Origin: an uncultured Oscillospiraceae bacterium
Lineage (GTDB): Bacteria > Bacillota > Clostridia > Oscillospirales > Oscillospiraceae
Reading direction: 5' to 3'
Length of the DNA stretch: 14,014 nt
NCBI GenBank assembly: GCA_934631005.1
Contig: CAKTXA010000044.1
Location: 1-14,014, forward strand
Below, piece by piece: positions 12,566 to 14,014 of this stretch. A program made the translations under genes and the position numbers. The notes beneath the pieces are model-generated. The model had not been told where the DNA came from. It worked only from the letters and a program-made list of their open reading frames with translations, and did no database searches. Within the stretch, counting starts at the first letter, position 1. Each line of letters opens with the position of its first letter.

Positions 12566-13681
12566 TTACTCCCCCGCCTTCAGCCGCACCGGCAGTACCA
12601 TATACGAATATTTCCGGCTGCCGTCGCACGGGTTCAGGACGATCGGGCTCAGCCCGTTCATCAGCTCCACCGAGACCTCCTCGGTGGGCACGGCGCGCAG
12701 CGCGTCCAGCAGATATTTGCAGTTGAAGCCGATCTCGAGATCGCCGCCGTCGCCCGCCACGGGGCACACGTCGTGCGCCTCGCCGATGGTGGAGGTGGTG
12801 CGGAAATCGAGCTCATTTTCGCCCATGATGCAGCGCACCGGGCTTTTGAGCTTTTCGGAGATGATGAGCCCCACGCGCTCGATGGAGTCGGTGATGCGCG
12901 CCACATTCGCCGTCACGCGGATGGGGTTGTCCTGCGGCAGGACCTTGCGCCAGTCGAGGAAGTCGCCGTCGAGAATGCGGCAGACGAGCGTGGCGTCGCC
13001 CATTTTGAACAGGATGTGCTTGGAGCCAAGGTAGATGACGGCGTCGTCCGCGTCGTCGGTCAGGATCTTTTCGCACTCCTTGAGCGCGGGCGACGGCGCG
13101 ACGAATTTGAGCTTCCGCTGCAGTCCCTCCTTCGGAAAGTAGCGCCGCAGCGCCAGCCGGTAGCCGTCCACCGCCACCACGGTGACCGAATCGTCCTCGA
13201 TCTCAAACATACAGCCCGTGTGCACCGGCCGGGCAAAATTGTCGCTCACGGCAAAGATGGTGCCGGAGATCATCTCGCGCAGCTCCTGCTGCGGGATGCG
13301 GATGCCCTTGTCGGACTCCACGTCGGGCAGCTCCGGGTAGTCGTCGGCGGACGTTGCCGTGATGGTGAACGACGAAATGCCGCCGCGGATGGAGACCTTG
13401 TAGTTCTCATCCACCTGCACGTTCACGGTATCGTCCGGCAGCTTGCGGATGATGTCGAAAAACAGCCGCGCCGGCATGATGCACGCGCCCGGCTCCGCAA
13501 TATCGGCGTCCAGACCGACGGTGATGCCCGTCTCCAGATTGTAGCCCGTCAGCATGACCTTGACCTCGCCCGCCTTCAGGAGGATGCCCTCCAGCGCGGG
13601 GATGGCGCTTTTCTGCGCCACGGTCCGCGAGGCGACGGAGATCGCCGAGACGAGCCGGACTTTTTCACAGGTGAATTTCAT
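12566..13681 (-). CDS. dnaN: DNA polymerase III sliding clamp (beta)
   Basis: A 371-residue ring-forming clamp that tethers DNA polymerase III and repair enzymes to DNA. It starts MKFTCEKVRLVSAISVASRTVAQKSAIPALEGI, the standard beginning of domain 1. TGYNLETGI (45-53), VSDNFARPVHTGCMFEI in domain 2, VDGYRLALRR and the C-terminal MVLPVRL that closes the protein-binding pocket are all visible. ATG 13681 was chosen over an in-frame start about 50 codons upstream because AAAGAGGTG (13687-13695, - strand) precedes it and the longer form would cross the DnaA boxes and trio tract. The length is normal. Third codon positions are G-rich. It probably shares transcripts with dnaA, beyond the window. Confidence 0.97.
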   Translation of the reverse strand: MKFTCEKVRLVSAISVASRTVAQKSAIPALEGILLKAGEVKVMLTGYNLETGITVGLDADIAEPGACIMPARLFFDIIRKLPDDTVNVQVDENYKVSIRGGISSFTITATSADDYPELPDVESDKGIRIPQQELREMISGTIFAVSDNFARPVHTGCMFEIEDDSVTVVAVDGYRLALRRYFPKEGLQRKLKFVAPSPALKECEKILTDDADDAVIYLGSKHILFKMGDATLVCRILDGDFLDWRKVLPQDNPIRVTANVARITDSIERVGLIISEKLKSPVRCIMGENELDFRTTSTIGEAHDVCPVAGDGGDLEIGFNCKYLLDALRAVPTEEVSVELMNGLSPIVLNPCDGSRKYSYMVLPVRLKAGE

Positions 13682-13720
13682 ATCAGCACCTCTTTCCCCC
13701 TTCTTTCTTAGAAAGGAAGG

Positions 13721-13747
13721 GAATATATTCGTAGTAATACGTAGTAG
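13721..13747. promoter_or_regulatory. DnaA-trio tract and AT-rich unwinding site
   Basis: On the + strand GAATATATTC (13721-13730, a perfect palindrome) is followed by G-TAG-TAA-TAC-G-TAG-TAG (13731-13747), then an 11-base spacer to the DnaA box at 13759. Known B. subtilis trios are 3'-(G/A)A(T/A)-5' repeats next to a box and GC cluster, on which DnaA opens DNA. Strand, polarity and neighbours all fit here, with one irregular triplet (TAC) and one extra G. Confidence 0.75.
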
Positions 13748-13758
13748 GACGAACGATC

Positions 13759-13767
13759 TGTGGAAAA
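13759..13767 (-). promoter_or_regulatory. DnaA box, trio-proximal
   Basis: TTTTCCACA on the - strand, one mismatch from TTATNCACA. It is the box nearest the trio tract, in the position of the box that starts filament growth in B. subtilis. Confidence 0.75.
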
Positions 13768-13809
13768 CTCCCAAACCCATTGGTACCACAGCGTTCCCAA
13801 TCCACACCC

Positions 13810-13841
13810 GGCTGTGGAAAACCAACCGCCTTTCCACAGCC
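13810..13841. promoter_or_regulatory. Inverted pair of DnaA boxes
   Basis: The perfect 11-base arms GGCTGTGGAAA (13810-13820) and TTTCCACAGCC (13831-13841) are separated by 10 bases. Each arm holds a DnaA-box-like nonamer: TTTTCCACA on the - strand (13813-13821) and CTTTCCACA on the + strand (13830-13838). The symmetry points to paired DnaA binding, though a hairpin cannot be excluded. A weaker CAATCCACA lies just outside at 13798-13806. Confidence 0.7.
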
Positions 13842-13845
13842 CCAT

Positions 13846-13867
13846 CCGTGAAACACCCGTTTCACGG
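13846..13867. repeat. Everted parS-like inverted repeat in oriC
   Basis: CCGTGAAAC (13846-13854) and GTTTCACGG (13859-13867) are perfect complements around ACCC. The arms contain the parS half-sites GTGAAAC and GTTTCAC but in outward order, the reverse of canonical parS (TGTTTCAC then GTGAAACA). Whether ParB or another protein binds it is unknown. Confidence 0.8.
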
Positions 13868-13876
13868 TATTCCACA
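13868..13876 (+). promoter_or_regulatory. Weak DnaA-box-like site
   Basis: TATTCCACA matches TTATNCACA at all positions except two (2 and 3). It abuts the everted parS-like repeat. It is low-affinity at best. Confidence 0.45.
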
Positions 13877-13902
13877 TTATGTTTGTCAACAAAGGATAAC
13901 TA

Positions 13903-13911
13903 TGTGGATAA
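13903..13911 (-). promoter_or_regulatory. Consensus DnaA box
   Basis: TTATCCACA on the - strand, a perfect match to the high-affinity consensus. It is followed on the same strand by TAG and a partial second site TTATCC. It is the outermost box seen and a likely anchor for DnaA at this origin. Confidence 0.9.
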
Positions 13912-13937
13912 GTAAACGATCGTTTCTAAGCCACCCC

Positions 13938-13955
13938 GTAGGGGCCGATGACCAC
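13938..13955. repeat. GGCCGATG hairpin repeat, truncated copy C
   Basis: GTAGGGGCCGATGACCAC is identical to the first 18 bases of the corresponding part of the 3834-3862 unit. It stops just where the second hairpin arm (ATCGGCCC) should begin, so this copy cannot form the hairpin. It lies 26 bases beyond the consensus DnaA box. The remaining sequence to 14014 shows no other recognisable feature. Confidence 0.75.
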
Positions 13956-14014
13956 TGTCAAGCCCAGATTGTTTACAAAATGTTCGGGATGATCCTTTAC
14001 AGTTTTACAGCCTG

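Larger units (their letters stand above)
13682..13920. other. Probable oriC (dnaA-dnaN intergenic side)
   Basis: Directly upstream of dnaN, this stretch carries at least five DnaA-box-like nonamers in both orientations, a TAG/TAA trinucleotide tract and an AT-rich palindrome. Read toward dnaN the order is boxes, GC-containing spacer, trio tract, AT-rich stretch, which is the layout of the B. subtilis basal unwinding region. An imperfect CCCTTC/GAAGGG-type hairpin with TTTC/GAAA (about 13699-13721) lies between the AT stretch and the dnaN ribosome site. dnaA should follow beyond 14014 on the - strand, but this is inferred. Confidence 0.85.

Noticed and set aside
13682..13837. N-terminal extension of DnaN
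   Set aside because: It crosses DnaA boxes and the trio tract; MKFTCEKVRL at 13681 is the family-typical start with a ribosome site.
13926..14012. Open frame on the - strand at the right edge as the dnaA 3' end
   Set aside because: The translated residues do not resemble a DnaA C-terminus and the frame runs through the truncated GGCCGATG repeat.

Overview
The window reads as the chromosomal origin region of a GC-rich Bacillota (Firmicutes), most likely a gut Clostridia of the Oscillospiraceae/Ruminococcaceae type. The reasons are the gene order dnaN - S4 protein (yaaA) - recF - remB - gyrB - gyrA, a RemB/DUF370 protein (a Firmicutes marker), a canonical parS site, strong AAGGAGG-type ribosome binding sites and GC-rich third codon positions. 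The genus cannot be fixed from the sequence.

Left part (about 1-4700), + strand: a parS site and a good vegetative promoter precede parA and parB. A membrane-anchored coiled-coil protein of unknown function, serS and mscL follow. The genes from parB to serS overlap their neighbours by 4 bases (ATGA), so parA to serS looks like one operon. mscL stands apart behind repeats and ends at a terminator.

Middle (about 4700-5215): the two gene sets converge here on a 379-base palindromic repeat element and a second terminator-like hairpin.

Right part (5216-13681), - strand: dnaN, yaaA, recF, remB, gyrB, gyrA and rnhA, in transcription order. dnaN to remB are packed tightly (overlapping by 4 bases or separated by 1-2). 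By contrast, remB/gyrB and gyrB/gyrA are separated by about 400-base gaps, each filled by a copy of the palindromic element. rnhA overlaps gyrA by 4 bases.

Right end (13682-14014): this looks like oriC. It has several DnaA boxes (one perfect consensus), a DnaA-trio-like tract and a short AT-rich palindrome, in the order known for the Bacillus subtilis unwinding region. It also holds an everted parS-like inverted repeat. dnaA itself is not in the window and is expected just beyond the right edge on the - strand.

Together the genes cover initiation and the sliding clamp (oriC, dnaN), repair (recF), supercoiling (gyrA/gyrB), R-loop and primer removal (rnhA) and origin segregation (parA/parB/parS). 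The least explained material is non-coding: a modular family of intergenic palindromic elements whose hairpin stems differ between copies yet stay complementary, plus a second, smaller hairpin repeat. A second oddity is that parA-parB-serS are transcribed toward the inferred origin, and third-position base skew fits that reversed orientation.
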